A DNA stretch of 64,000 nucleotides from Maribellus sediminis (GCF_011799805.1 NZ_WXUB01000005.1:248001-312000); one strand, 5' to 3'; counted from the first letter of the stretch, positions 9,204 to 17,765 are shown. The notes: generated by a model not told the origin, from the letters alone. Made by a program: numbers and translations.

Positions 9204-9204
9204 T

Positions 9205-10332
9205 ATGCGCTATTACCTAATTGCAGGCGAGGCATCGGGAGATTTACACGGTTCAAACCTAATGAAGGAATTACAGCTTGCCGATAAGGAAGCCGAATTT
9301 CGCTTTTTTGGTGGCGACCTGATGCAAAATGTTGGTGGCGAGTTGGTAAAACACTACCGCGAAATGGCATTTATGGGAATCGTAAATGTTGTTTTAAACC
9401 TGAGGACAATCGGTAAAAACCTGGAGCTGTGTAAAAAGGACATACTCGAATTTCAACCCGACGTTCTGATCTTGATCGATTACCCGGGATTTAACCTGAG
9501 AATTGCTGAATTTGCCAAACAACATAAGCTGAAAGTTTTCTATTACATTTCGCCAAAACTCTGGGCCTGGAAAGAATACCGGGTGAAGAAAATCAGGGAG
9601 TTTGTTGATGAAATATTCACCATTTTTCCTTTCGAGACCGAGTTTTACAAAAAGCATTCGATTGATGTGCATTATGTTGGGAATCCGCTGATGGATTCGC
9701 TGAAGAGTTTTCGGGAGAAGGCATTGTCGGAAACAGAATTTCGCAGCAAAAATAATCTGGGAGAAATGCCTTTGGTGGCTTTGCTCGCCGGAAGCCGGGT
9801 ACAGGAAATTAAACGCACTTTGCCACTGATGGCCAAGATTGCTAGTGAATTTCCCGATTTTAAATTTGTGGTAGCCGGTGTAAAAAGTGTGAAAAGCGAA
9901 TTGTACATAAATTTGTTAAAAGGATCAGAAGTCGAAATCATTTACGACCAGACCTACGATTTGCTGAATAATGCACATACCGCCCTGGTAGCTTCGGGTA
10001 CGGCAGCGCTCGAAACGGCTTTGTTACGTGTTCCGCAAACGGTAATTTATAAAGTTGAAGGCGGCTGGCTGACGGATTTTGTATTTCGCAACATAATTTT
10101 TAAAATGGCAGGTGTTTCGCTACCCAACATCATCATGGATCGCGAAATCGTGAAGGAATATGTTCAGAAGAAAATGACTTTCAGCAATGTAAAATGCGAA
10201 ATGCAACAACTGCTTTACGATGAAAACTACCGGTCCGGAATTTTGACTGATTACGAAAGCCTGGCAAAAATGATGGGTGAACCGGGTTGTTCGAAACGTG
10301 CTGCAGAAAAAATGGTTTCATTACTTCGATGA
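9205..10332 (+). CDS. lpxB: Lipid-A-disaccharide synthase LpxB
   Basis: A 375-residue peripheral membrane glycosyltransferase (GT19) that joins UDP-diacylglucosamine and lipid X to make the lipid A disaccharide. Signatures: YYLIAGEASGDLHGSNLM at the N-terminus, FFGGDLMQNVGGE, PDVLILIDYPGFNLRIA, YYISPKLWAWKEYR, FPFETEFY, VGNPLMDS, LLAGSRVQEIKR and ASGTAALETAL near the UDP-binding site. Length is normal for the family. It shows that the cell makes lipid A. The stop codon overlaps the ATG of the next gene (ATGA). Confidence 0.96.
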   Translation: MRYYLIAGEASGDLHGSNLMKELQLADKEAEFRFFGGDLMQNVGGELVKHYREMAFMGIVNVVLNLRTIGKNLELCKKDILEFQPDVLILIDYPGFNLRIAEFAKQHKLKVFYYISPKLWAWKEYRVKKIREFVDEIFTIFPFETEFYKKHSIDVHYVGNPLMDSLKSFREKALSETEFRSKNNLGEMPLVALLAGSRVQEIKRTLPLMAKIASEFPDFKFVVAGVKSVKSELYINLLKGSEVEIIYDQTYDLLNNAHTALVASGTAALETALLRVPQTVIYKVEGGWLTDFVFRNIIFKMAGVSLPNIIMDREIVKEYVQKKMTFSNVKCEMQQLLYDENYRSGILTDYESLAKMMGEPGCSKRAAEKMVSLLR

Positions 10333-10967
10333 AAAAATTGTTTTACCTAAATAAGAGTTGGAGCAATGCTGTTCGGTTTTACATCGTAAATTTTTTAGTG
10401 GTGTTGCTGCTGATGGGGAGTTTAACGGCATCTGCAAAAAACTTGTCTCATCCATACATTTGGACATCATCAATTTTTTTGTTGTTCTTGTTTTTAGTAT
10501 TCGTTTTCTTAGTTGTGGGAAAAACGTTGGTAAAGGAGCTTGAAATTGAAAAGGACAGTTTCACGCTTAAGTTTTTTCTGTTTGAATCAAAAAAATACAG
10601 CCCTGATCAGCTAAAACAATATGCCACTGCATTGTATGGAGGGTATCGCTATTCAAGGTCCCATTCCGTAATTTTAGAATTTGAAGATGGGAAACGTTAC
10701 CAGGTTGCTGATCCGATAATTGATAATTACAGCGAATTCTATGAGTTTATAAGAACTAGTGAATTTGAATGTTTTGGATATATTGGACAAAACAGTTGGA
10801 GACGAAAACATAAAGCCTTGTCGAAAAAATGGGTCGTAGAGCGTGATGAGAAAGAGTTAATTGAAAAAATCGGCAAGAAAAAAGGTGTGATAATCTTATA
10901 TCTTTATGGTTTAATTGCGTTGGGAATGAGTCTTGGAATGATTCGATATTTAATTGTATTTCAGTAA
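10329..10967 (+). CDS. Hypothetical membrane protein downstream of lpxB
   Basis: 212 residues from the ATG at 10329, which overlaps the lpxB stop by 4 bp; this overlap decides the start. Two N-terminal membrane segments (FYIVNFLVVLLLMGSLTAS and SSIFLLFLFLVFVFLVVG) are followed by a soluble region of about 110 residues (strand-rich, with HSVILEFEDGKRYQVADP, resembling a PH-like or YcxB-like fold). The C-terminal segment is GVIILYLYGLIALGMSLGMI. No family is recognised with confidence. Codon use is slightly more A+T-rich than in lpxB. Confidence 0.72.
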   Translation: MKKLFYLNKSWSNAVRFYIVNFLVVLLLMGSLTASAKNLSHPYIWTSSIFLLFLFLVFVFLVVGKTLVKELEIEKDSFTLKFFLFESKKYSPDQLKQYATALYGGYRYSRSHSVILEFEDGKRYQVADPIIDNYSEFYEFIRTSEFECFGYIGQNSWRRKHKALSKKWVVERDEKELIEKIGKKKGVIILYLYGLIALGMSLGMIRYLIVFQ

Positions 10968-10978
10968 AATATACGAAA

Positions 10979-13393
10979 GTGTTTAGTCTTTTTAAGAAAG
11001 AAATAAAATCGTTTTTAGGATCGCTGATCGGCTACCTGGCCGTGTTTGTGTTTCTGCTGGTAAGCGCTTTGTTTTTGTGGGTGTTTCCGGGCAATTACAA
11101 CATCCCCGACAGTGGTTATGCCACACTTGAGCCGCTATTTCTGTTGGCGCCGTGGTTGTATCTATTTTTGGTGCCGGCCATTACCATGCGCTTTTTTGCC
11201 GACGAAAAACGAAGCGGAACCATCGAAATTCTGTTAACCCGTCCCATTTCCGATTTTCAACTTGTGCTGGCCAAATTTTTGGCCGGAATGGTGCTGGTTG
11301 TATTTTCGCTGGCGCCAACGCTCTTGTATTTCCTGTCGGTTTATTACCTGGGAAATCCGGTAGGAAGTATCGATACCGGAGCAACATGGGGATCGTTTTT
11401 TGGTTTGTTTTTTCTTGCGACGATTTATGTGGCCATCGGTGTTTTTTCTTCATCGATCACCGATAACCAAATTGTGAGTTTTATACTTGCAATGGCTCTT
11501 TCTTTTATATTTTATCTTGGCTTCGAATTTATTGCCTCATCTGAAATTCCTTACCTGCTTGAGCAAATCTTGCTTTGGTTCAGCATCAACGAACATTACC
11601 TTTCGGCGTCGCGTGGGGTAATCGATCTACAGGATGTTGTCTATTTTCTGGGCATGGCTTTCCTGTTTTTATACGCCACTTCACTGCTGCTTCGGAAAGG
11701 AAAATTACGGTCGAAAAAACACAGAAGAAGCGCGATTTTTGTCGGATTGGCAGCGCTGATCGTATTTTTTGGATCCACAAACTTTTTATTTCGAATCGAC
11801 CTTACAGTCGACAAACGCTACTCGCTTTCGCCCGTCAGCAAACAAATTGCTTCTGAAATTCCGGAGCCTGTCTCTGTCGAATTTTTTCTGGAAGGCGAAC
11901 TCGAACCCGGATTAAAAAAATTGCAGCGCGAAGTATTCGAAAAAATTGCTGTACTGAACAGTTACGCCGATCAACCTATTCGGATAACGATTACCGATCC
12001 TTACCGGATTGGCAACAAGGAAAAACGAGAGGAACTGATTGAGCAGCTGTACCAAAAAGGAATCCAACCTACCAGTTTCCGACATAAAAACGAGCAGGGA
12101 ATTAGCTCAAAACTCATTTTCCCCGGAGCGTTGATTCGCATGGGAGGAAAAGAAGTTGCCGTGAATTTCCTGAAAAATAACCAGGATTTTTCGGGTTTGT
12201 ACAACATTAATCATTCGATTGAAAGTGTGGAATACGAGCTGATAAACGCTTTTCAGCAACTTTCGCGCACAAAACGCTCCACTGTTGCTTTTCTCGAGGG
12301 TCACGGCGAATTTGATATGTACCAGGTGATGGATTTTGCCAACTCGCTGTCGGGCGATTTCGATGTAAAACGCATTAACACTGATATACTCGGAAAATAT
12401 GCCGATAATTTTGATATCCTGATTGTTGCCGGACCAAAAGAGTCATTTGCTGAAGCCGATAAGTTCATCATCGATCAGTACATTATGAACGGAGGTAAAG
12501 TGGTTTGGCTGATTGATCCGGTGCAAGTAAATACCGACAGCCTTTCGCGCGGCTTCCGTACATTTGCTTTTCCGCACGATATTAACCTCGGCGATCAGTT
12601 ATTTAAATATGGTGTTCGGTTGAATTACGAATTGCTTCAGGATGTTATTTGTGCGCAGATCGCTGTTAATACCGCTCCTGCAGGTGCACAGCCCCAATAT
12701 ACCTTGCATCCGTGGTACTATTCTCCGCTTTTGATTCCTAGCGATAATCATCCGCTTAGCCGAAACCTGAACAAGGTTTTTAGTGAATATGTATCCTCAA
12801 TCGATACGGTTTCGGGCAATGGCAAATTGCAAAAATCCGTTATTTTATCCACCTCGCCATACGCGCGCCGTGTGAAATCACCTTCGTCGGTGAGTTTGCA
12901 GAATATCGATAATCCGCCGGCGCGTGAACTGTTTACCGAAGCATTTATCCCCGTTGGAGTTTTGATTGAAGGAACCTTCACTTCGCTTTACCAGAACCGG
13001 ATGGTTGAGCAACTTGGATTTTCTTCGGCCTCGGTGCTCAACGAAAGTAAACCCACTAAAATGGTTGTTATTGCCGATGCCGGTTTAATTGCCAATAAGG
13101 TGGATTACTCAGGCACATCGCCGCAATTTCAGCAACTGGGTTACGACCGGGTGTCGAATCGCGTTTGGGGAAACAAGGAATTTTTAATGAACACCATTTT
13201 CTACCTGAACGACGACAGGGGAGTGATGCAATTGCGCAACCGGACACTTAAATTGCGCTTGCTTGATGAGGTGCGCTTACGCGAAGAAAAAGCCTTGTGG
13301 CAGTGGTTGAATGTGTTAGCGCCAATTCTCTTCTTAAGCGTTTTCGGAGTGTTGTACAATTTCATCAGAAGACGCCGTTATGCACGTTCATAA
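10979..13393 (+). CDS. gldG: GldF-GldG fusion (ABC-type permease plus auxiliary subunit)
   Basis: 804 residues with a GTG start; the N-terminus (FSLFKKEIKSFLGSLIGYL) matches the usual start of GldF. Residues of about 1-240 are an ABC-2 permease (GldF) with six membrane segments and the conserved FFADEKRSGTIEILLTRPIS. Residues of about 250-780 are GldG: a membrane anchor, LTVDKRYSLSPVSKQI, a periplasmic GldG/DUF4350-like region with FLEGHGEFD, and a C-terminal anchor (LAPILFLSVFGVLYNFI). In Flavobacterium these are separate proteins acting with the ATPase GldA in gliding and adhesin secretion. No gldA is in the window. Here they are one polypeptide. Confidence 0.85.
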   Translation: MFSLFKKEIKSFLGSLIGYLAVFVFLLVSALFLWVFPGNYNIPDSGYATLEPLFLLAPWLYLFLVPAITMRFFADEKRSGTIEILLTRPISDFQLVLAKFLAGMVLVVFSLAPTLLYFLSVYYLGNPVGSIDTGATWGSFFGLFFLATIYVAIGVFSSSITDNQIVSFILAMALSFIFYLGFEFIASSEIPYLLEQILLWFSINEHYLSASRGVIDLQDVVYFLGMAFLFLYATSLLLRKGKLRSKKHRRSAIFVGLAALIVFFGSTNFLFRIDLTVDKRYSLSPVSKQIASEIPEPVSVEFFLEGELEPGLKKLQREVFEKIAVLNSYADQPIRITITDPYRIGNKEKREELIEQLYQKGIQPTSFRHKNEQGISSKLIFPGALIRMGGKEVAVNFLKNNQDFSGLYNINHSIESVEYELINAFQQLSRTKRSTVAFLEGHGEFDMYQVMDFANSLSGDFDVKRINTDILGKYADNFDILIVAGPKESFAEADKFIIDQYIMNGGKVVWLIDPVQVNTDSLSRGFRTFAFPHDINLGDQLFKYGVRLNYELLQDVICAQIAVNTAPAGAQPQYTLHPWYYSPLLIPSDNHPLSRNLNKVFSEYVSSIDTVSGNGKLQKSVILSTSPYARRVKSPSSVSLQNIDNPPARELFTEAFIPVGVLIEGTFTSLYQNRMVEQLGFSSASVLNESKPTKMVVIADAGLIANKVDYSGTSPQFQQLGYDRVSNRVWGNKEFLMNTIFYLNDDRGVMQLRNRTLKLRLLDEVRLREEKALWQWLNVLAPILFLSVFGVLYNFIRRRRYARS

Positions 13394-13513
13394 AATCGGG
13401 GTAAATTCAATAAATTCGTGGTAGGTAATATCATTAAAGTTTGTATATTCGTGTACTAGGATTAGTAATTAATTCAGGCTAAGCCGAAAGTAAAAATCAA
13501 ATAGCAACAATAC

Positions 13514-13582
13514 AAAATGAAATAAGCCTGCAAATGAAATTCGCTCTAAGCGTGGTATTTAACTGTAGCCTGATTTCATTTT
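13514..13582. repeat. Imperfect 19-bp inverted repeat in the dnaN leader
   Basis: AAAATGAAAT (13514-13523) pairs exactly with ATTTCATTTT (13573-13582), and pairing extends inward to about 16 of 19 positions. A third related copy (CAAATGAAAT) lies in the loop. The structure ends 28 bp before the dnaN start. It could be a leader hairpin affecting dnaN translation or a decayed terminator for the GldF-GldG gene; no U-run follows, which argues against a simple terminator. Confidence 0.5.
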
Positions 13583-13610
13583 CTGCTTTAATAAAATTAA
13601 AAATTAACAG

Positions 13611-14741
13611 ATGAAGTTTGTAGTTTCCAGCACCGAATTACTGAGTCACCTGGCAGCAATCAGCAAGGTTATCAGCAGTAAAAGTACGATGCCAATTCTT
13701 GATAATTTCCTGTTTCAGATTAGCGAAACAGAATTAACGATCACTGCATCCGACCTCGAATCAACGTTGATCACAAGTCTCGAGCTGGATAATATTGAGG
13801 GCGAAGGAGCGGTAGCAGTACCCGCAAAATTGATCACCGATACTTTGAAGGAATTTCCGGAACAGCCGCTGACATTTCAGATCGATTCTGAATCGTTCCA
13901 GGTGGAGATATTCTCCGATAACGGTAAGTTCAGTATCATGGGGCAGGACGCAGAAGATTTTCCTGAACAACCTGAACTGGATGAAGATGCTGCTTCGTCG
14001 ATCGATGTAAGTCACGTGGTGCTGCAAAAGGGGATAGAAAAAACTTTATTTGCTACTGCCGACGATGAATTACGTCCGGTAATGAACGGTATTTATGTAG
14101 AGTTAACGCCTGACTTTATGAGTTTTGTGGCGTCGGACGCACATAAACTGGTGCGTTACAGAAGAATGGATGCCAAAGCTGAATTCGAATCATCATTCAT
14201 TCTTCCCAAAAAGCCGGCCAGCTTGTTGAAAAGCCTGTTGCCCAAAGAGGAATTCGATGTTAAAATGGAATTCGACGATAAAAATGCGTTTTTCACTTTA
14301 AGCAATTATAAGCTGATCTGTCGGTTGGTTGAAGGAAATTACCCAAGTTACAATTCGGTGATTCCAACCAACAATCCAAACAAAATGATCATCGACCGTT
14401 TGAATTTCTTCAATACCGTGAAACGTGTTTCGGTATTCTCGAACCAGGCCAGTAACCTGATCAAACTGAACATTAACGAAGGCCAGCTTGTGGTTTCTGC
14501 GCAGGACATCGACTTCTCGATTTCTGCAGTTGAAAAACTGGGCTGCGAATACGAAGGTGATGAAATCGAAATTGGATTCAAATCGACCTTCCTGCAGGAA
14601 ATTCTTACCAATATTTCAGCGGGCGACGTTAAGGTTGAACTAAGCGACCCAACACGAGCCGGATTGTTGTTGCCGGCCGAAACCGACGACGAAGATGAAG
14701 ACATGTTGATGCTCTTAATGCCGATGATGATTAATGCATAA
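13611..14741 (+). CDS. dnaN: DNA polymerase III sliding clamp (beta subunit)
   Basis: A 376-residue beta clamp, the ring-shaped processivity factor for DNA replication. Three clamp domains follow one another. Recognisable parts are MKFVVSSTELLSHLAAISKV, KSTMPILDNFLF, TITASDLESTL, AVPAKLITDTLKEFP, KFSIMGQDAEDFP, FVASDAHKLVRYRR and the C-terminal MLMLLMPMMIN (in place of the common MPMR(L) ending). Length is normal. It is not beside dnaA or recF here, as is usual in Bacteroidota. A strong terminator follows. Confidence 0.97.
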   Translation: MKFVVSSTELLSHLAAISKVISSKSTMPILDNFLFQISETELTITASDLESTLITSLELDNIEGEGAVAVPAKLITDTLKEFPEQPLTFQIDSESFQVEIFSDNGKFSIMGQDAEDFPEQPELDEDAASSIDVSHVVLQKGIEKTLFATADDELRPVMNGIYVELTPDFMSFVASDAHKLVRYRRMDAKAEFESSFILPKKPASLLKSLLPKEEFDVKMEFDDKNAFFTLSNYKLICRLVEGNYPSYNSVIPTNNPNKMIIDRLNFFNTVKRVSVFSNQASNLIKLNINEGQLVVSAQDIDFSISAVEKLGCEYEGDEIEIGFKSTFLQEILTNISAGDVKVELSDPTRAGLLLPAETDDEDEDMLMLLMPMMINA

Positions 14742-14760
14742 TCATAAATAAGAAACAAAG

Positions 14761-14802
14761 AAAAGGTATCCGGGAATCAGCAGGTTTTAGGGTACCTTTT
14801 TT
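14761..14802 (+). terminator. Intrinsic terminator after dnaN
   Basis: AAAAGGTATCC (14761-14771) pairs with GGGTACCTTTT (14790-14800, one G-U pair), and a T-run follows on the plus strand. It lies 19 bp after the dnaN stop. Confidence 0.85.
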
Positions 14803-14817
14803 AATTCATACCAACTC

Positions 14818-15624
14818 ATGCAGTTAAATTTAAAAAATCCGATTGTTTTTCTCGACCTCGAAACTACGGGGATCAATATTGTTACCGACCGTATTGTGGA
14901 GATTGCACTTATTAAAGTAAATGTCGACGGTAGCGAAGAAGAAAAACTACTCCGCTTAAATCCTGAAATGCCTATTCCCGAAGAAGCATCATTAATTCAC
15001 GGAATTTACGACGAGGATGTAAAGGATGCTCCAACGTTTAAAGAAGTGGCCAAAACACTGGCTCAGTTTCTTGAAGGCTGCGATTTGGGAGGATTCAACT
15101 CCAACCGTTTTGATATTCCTTTGCTGGCCGAAGAATTTTTACGGGCCGATGTTGATATTGATCTGAAGAAAAGGAAGTTTATTGATGTTCAGGCCATCTT
15201 CCATAAAATGGAAAAGCGAACCCTGGCGGCTGCCTATAAGTTTTACTGCGGACAGGAACTTATTGATGCGCACAGTGCTATGGCCGATACCAAAGCAACT
15301 TACGAAGTGTTGAAGTCGCAGCTTGATGTGTACAAAGATGTTGATTACGAAGACAATCGTGGCGTTAAATCGAAACCCATTGTAAACGATGTGGATAAAC
15401 TGAGTGAGTTTTCTTCGTACGACCGAAACATCGATTTTGTGGGCCGAATTGTTTACGACGACGACGGAGTTCCGGTTTTCAATTTTGGTAAAAATAAAGG
15501 AGTTCCGGTTGAAAAGGTGCTGGAGGAACAACCCGGTTATTTTGGCTGGATACTCAACAGTGAATTTCCGCTGTACACCAAAAAGGTGCTAACACAGTTA
15601 AAATTAAAAATGATGAGCAAGTAG
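14818..15624 (+). CDS. DnaQ-like DEDDh 3'-5' exonuclease
   Basis: 268 residues. The N-terminal exonuclease domain (about 1-180) has all DEDDh motifs: VFLDLETTG (Asp13, Glu15), GFNSNRFDIPLL with the second Asp, and DAHSAMADTKAT with the His and last Asp. The C-terminal part (about 205-268: GVPVFNFGKNKGVPVEKVL then GYFGWIL) is the small domain found in ExoX-type and Bacteroidota epsilon-like proteins. It probably proofreads or repairs DNA as a free exonuclease or an epsilon-type subunit; its position directly after dnaN fits. It has its own short leader after the dnaN terminator. Confidence 0.9.
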   Translation: MQLNLKNPIVFLDLETTGINIVTDRIVEIALIKVNVDGSEEEKLLRLNPEMPIPEEASLIHGIYDEDVKDAPTFKEVAKTLAQFLEGCDLGGFNSNRFDIPLLAEEFLRADVDIDLKKRKFIDVQAIFHKMEKRTLAAAYKFYCGQELIDAHSAMADTKATYEVLKSQLDVYKDVDYEDNRGVKSKPIVNDVDKLSEFSSYDRNIDFVGRIVYDDDGVPVFNFGKNKGVPVEKVLEEQPGYFGWILNSEFPLYTKKVLTQLKLKMMSK

Positions 15625-15661
15625 AGCCCGTGGCTTGAGCTTGCGCCAGAAGCTTAATATC

Positions 15662-16276
15662 ATGAAGATTATTTGCATAGGACGAAATTATGTGGAACAT
15701 GCCCGGGAGTTGGGCAATGATCTTCCCGAAGAACCCATATTTTTTATGAAGCCCGATTCGTCGCTGCTTCGTAACAACGATCCGTTTTATATTCCCGACT
15801 GGACGAAGGATCTGCATCACGAGATTGAACTGGTGATCAAGATCAACCGTATCGGGAAGAATATCGAGAAACGATTTGCACACCGCTATTACGACGATAT
15901 CGGCCTGGGAATCGACTTCACCGCACGCGACGTGCAGGAACAGTTGCGAAAAAAAGGATTACCCTGGGAAAAGGCAAAGGCTTTCGATAGTTCGGCCGTT
16001 ATCAGCACTAACTTCCTGTCGAAAAGTATTTTCCCGGATGATGAATCCATTCAGTTTAAATTGAACATTAATGGTAAACCGGTTCAGGAAGGCGACTCGG
16101 GTTTGATGATCTTTGGCTTTGATGAAATTATTGCGCATGTTTCGAAGTATGTGACGCTAAAAATTGGCGACCTGATCTATACCGGAACGCCGGCAGGAGT
16201 TGGACCGGTGCAAATAGGCGATCGTCTTGAAGGTTACCTCGAAAACAAAAAACTGCTTGACTTTGAGGTGAAGTAA
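15662..16276 (+). CDS. Fumarylacetoacetate hydrolase (FAH) family protein
   Basis: 204 residues from the ATG at 15662, where the family's usual KIICIGRNYVEHA begins; an upstream TTG would only add nine residues. Motifs: EPIFFMKPDSSLL, the metal ligands in HHEIELVI and GIDFTARDVQ, KAFDSSAVI, and the C-terminal LIYTGTPAGVGPVQ. The compact length matches acylpyruvase / oxaloacetate tautomerase members (FAHD1-like), which act on small 2,4-dioxo acids. The exact substrate is not shown. The gene is followed within 8 bp by an inverted array of 10-bp repeats. Confidence 0.9.
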   Translation: MKIICIGRNYVEHARELGNDLPEEPIFFMKPDSSLLRNNDPFYIPDWTKDLHHEIELVIKINRIGKNIEKRFAHRYYDDIGLGIDFTARDVQEQLRKKGLPWEKAKAFDSSAVISTNFLSKSIFPDDESIQFKLNINGKPVQEGDSGLMIFGFDEIIAHVSKYVTLKIGDLIYTGTPAGVGPVQIGDRLEGYLENKKLLDFEVK

Positions 16277-16283
16277 AGGGAGA

Positions 16284-16410
16284 GTGATTGAAAGTGATTT
16301 GTAGTGATTTATTGTAATTGAAAGCTACAATCTCCTTCAATCCCATCAATCTTATTCAATCTTCATCAAGCTGTTTTCAGTTACCATCAATCTCAATAAA
16401 TCACAACAAA
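16284..16410. repeat. Empty inverted array of 10-bp repeats (solo element)
   Basis: Four consecutive 10-bp units begin GTGATT or GTAATT (16284-16323). They are answered on the other arm by inverted units rich in CAATC and ending with AATAAATCAC (16395-16404), the exact complement of unit three. The element fills the gap between the FAH gene (stop at 16276) and the thioesterase gene (start at 16424) and holds no ORF. Its design matches the repeat arms in the efflux operon at 38-42 kb, but with a 10-bp unit. Confidence 0.75.
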
Positions 16411-16423
16411 TTACCTTTTACCA

Positions 16424-16846
16424 ATGTCCGATCATCATTTCGAAATAGAACTCCAGGTACGCGATTACGAATGCGATTTGCAGGGAATAGTAAACAACTC
16501 GGTTTACCAGAATTACCTGGAACATTGCCGGCATAAATTTTTGCACCATGTAGGTTTGGATTTTGCCCAGCTGCACAACGATGGCATCGATGCTGTGGTG
16601 ATCCGTGCCGAACTGGATTATAAGTTCCCGCTTCGCCCGGCTGACGATTTTCTGGTGCGCTTGAAAATGGGCAAACAAGGTAGGTTACGTATTATTTTCC
16701 AGCAGCAGGTTATTCGAAAGAGCGATGAAAAACTAATGGTTGATGCAAAGATCACCACTGTTCTCACCCGGAACGGAAGACCTGTTTCACCCGAGGTCTT
16801 GGAAGATAAATTCAGGGAAGCTGGTATCGAAATGGAGGAACTATAG
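16424..16846 (+). CDS. Acyl-CoA thioesterase of the YbgC / 4-hydroxybenzoyl-CoA type
   Basis: A 140-residue single hot-dog domain. The start of the first helix has the family pattern RDYECDLQGIVNNSVYQNYLEH, where Asp18 is the predicted catalytic acid followed by the usual G-V-N stretch. A strand with AELDYKFPLRPADDFLVRL comes next. Such proteins hydrolyse acyl-CoA thioesters as tetramers; chain length cannot be told. It lies 147 bp after the FAH gene with a repeat array between them. Confidence 0.9.
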   Translation: MSDHHFEIELQVRDYECDLQGIVNNSVYQNYLEHCRHKFLHHVGLDFAQLHNDGIDAVVIRAELDYKFPLRPADDFLVRLKMGKQGRLRIIFQQQVIRKSDEKLMVDAKITTVLTRNGRPVSPEVLEDKFREAGIEMEEL

Positions 16847-16907
16847 AAAGAATCCCTGATTGTTCTTATTAACCTAATTTTCCAGTTCGTTAGTGAATAG
16901 CATATTC

Positions 16908-17058
16908 CAACCCTTACAGGGTTGCTGAACCAAATGAATCTATCTGCTATGATAAGCCAACTCATACTGAGTTGTGGCTTGAGGCCTGATAATCCGGTAC
17001 GGATTAGATTTTAGTAAAAGGAATCAACCTGAAAAGGAAAAGAACCCGGTACGGGTTC
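16908..17058 (+). repeat. Four-palindrome dispersed element, copy A
   Basis: Four short palindromes, each centred on TAC or GTA, lie at 16908-16924 (CAACCCTTACAGGGTTG), 16958-16974 (CAACTCATACTGAGTTG), 16991-17005 (AATCCGGTACGGATT) and 17042-17058 (GAACCCGGTACGGGTTC). Spacings are 50, 33 and 51 bp. A second copy in the opposite orientation is at 63674-63819 with the same order and spacing. The stretch fills the gap between the thioesterase gene and the convergent YkgJ-like gene. It is non-coding and probably a REP/MITE-like repeat. Confidence 0.8.
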
Positions 17059-17077
17059 GATTATAAAATGGCGTAGT

Positions 17078-17695
17078 TTACTTTAGTTTTTCTTCAATTC
17101 TAAATTCCTCAACATTAATGTTATTCGCTTTTAGCGCTGCCCGAAATCCTTCGTTCAGTATTCTGCCTGCCCGCATCGGAAAATCAAGCAGGGCAGGGTA
17201 GTTGTTTTTATCATCAGGAACCTTGAAAAACTGAAGGCAAGTTTCAACACTCGACGACAGGTAAATCCGGCAGGCCATCGGACGTGCTTCGTAAGCCATG
17301 CAGGCTCCGTCTTTGAGCAAGGGGCAAGGATGTTTGGCGTTCAACAAAGCATCGCCTTTCAGCGGTTTTAGTTTTTCATCTTTTTGAGCCGCTCGCTTTT
17401 TTATTTGTGTCTGATCTTCCGGATTTATCTTATTTTCAATGTAGTTTTTCAGGTATGAAAGCTCATAATCCATGGCAAAAACGGGTTGGTGGCAACACCA
17501 CTCACATCCTTTTTTGCAGGCAATAGTTTGTCCCTGCTGTATGGCAAATTCATGCAACGAATGCGTTAAAGCATCGATAGCCGCATACATTTCAGCCAGT
17601 GCCGAAAATAGTTTTTCGTCGGTCATTTCGGGTGAAGAGGCTTTCATTCCCAACTGAAAACCGTCGTGGTAAAATGCTTTTTCGAGTTTATCCAT
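17078..17695 (-). CDS. YkgJ family cysteine-cluster protein
   Basis: 205 residues. The CxxCC-type cluster CKKGCEWCCHQPVF lies at about residues 60-73. The later CPLLKDGACMAYEARPMACR provides the remaining conserved cysteines, a pattern expected to bind zinc or an iron-sulfur cluster. An N-terminal helical part and a C-terminal FRAALKANNINVEEFRI tail complete the protein. The biochemical role of the family is unsettled. It is read separately from the operon upstream on the same strand, because a terminator lies between them at 17733-17765. Confidence 0.88.
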   Translation of the reverse strand: MDKLEKAFYHDGFQLGMKASSPEMTDEKLFSALAEMYAAIDALTHSLHEFAIQQGQTIACKKGCEWCCHQPVFAMDYELSYLKNYIENKINPEDQTQIKKRAAQKDEKLKPLKGDALLNAKHPCPLLKDGACMAYEARPMACRIYLSSSVETCLQFFKVPDDKNNYPALLDFPMRAGRILNEGFRAALKANNINVEEFRIEEKLK

Positions 17696-17732
17696 ATCAA
17701 GTTTTACTGTTACTGTACTAATTTACTGAAAC

Positions 17733-17765
17733 AAAAAGAATCTTCGCATTAATGAGAAGATTCTT
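17733..17765 (-). terminator. Intrinsic terminator of the GntR-slipin operon
   Basis: On the minus strand AAGAATCTTC and GAAGATTCTT form a perfect 10-bp stem around a 10-nt loop, followed by a T-run. It lies 47 bp after the stop of the small ExbB/MotA-like gene and 38 bp before the YkgJ-like gene. Confidence 0.8.

Noticed and set aside
13394-13440. Remnant of a tandem array after the GldF-GldG gene (repeated AAATTC words)
   Set aside because: Only two or three imperfect words; too little to separate from AT-rich background.
17042-17060. tRNA T-loop-like sequence (GGGTTCGATT)
   Set aside because: No acceptor, D or anticodon arm around it; it is part of a GTA-centred palindrome.
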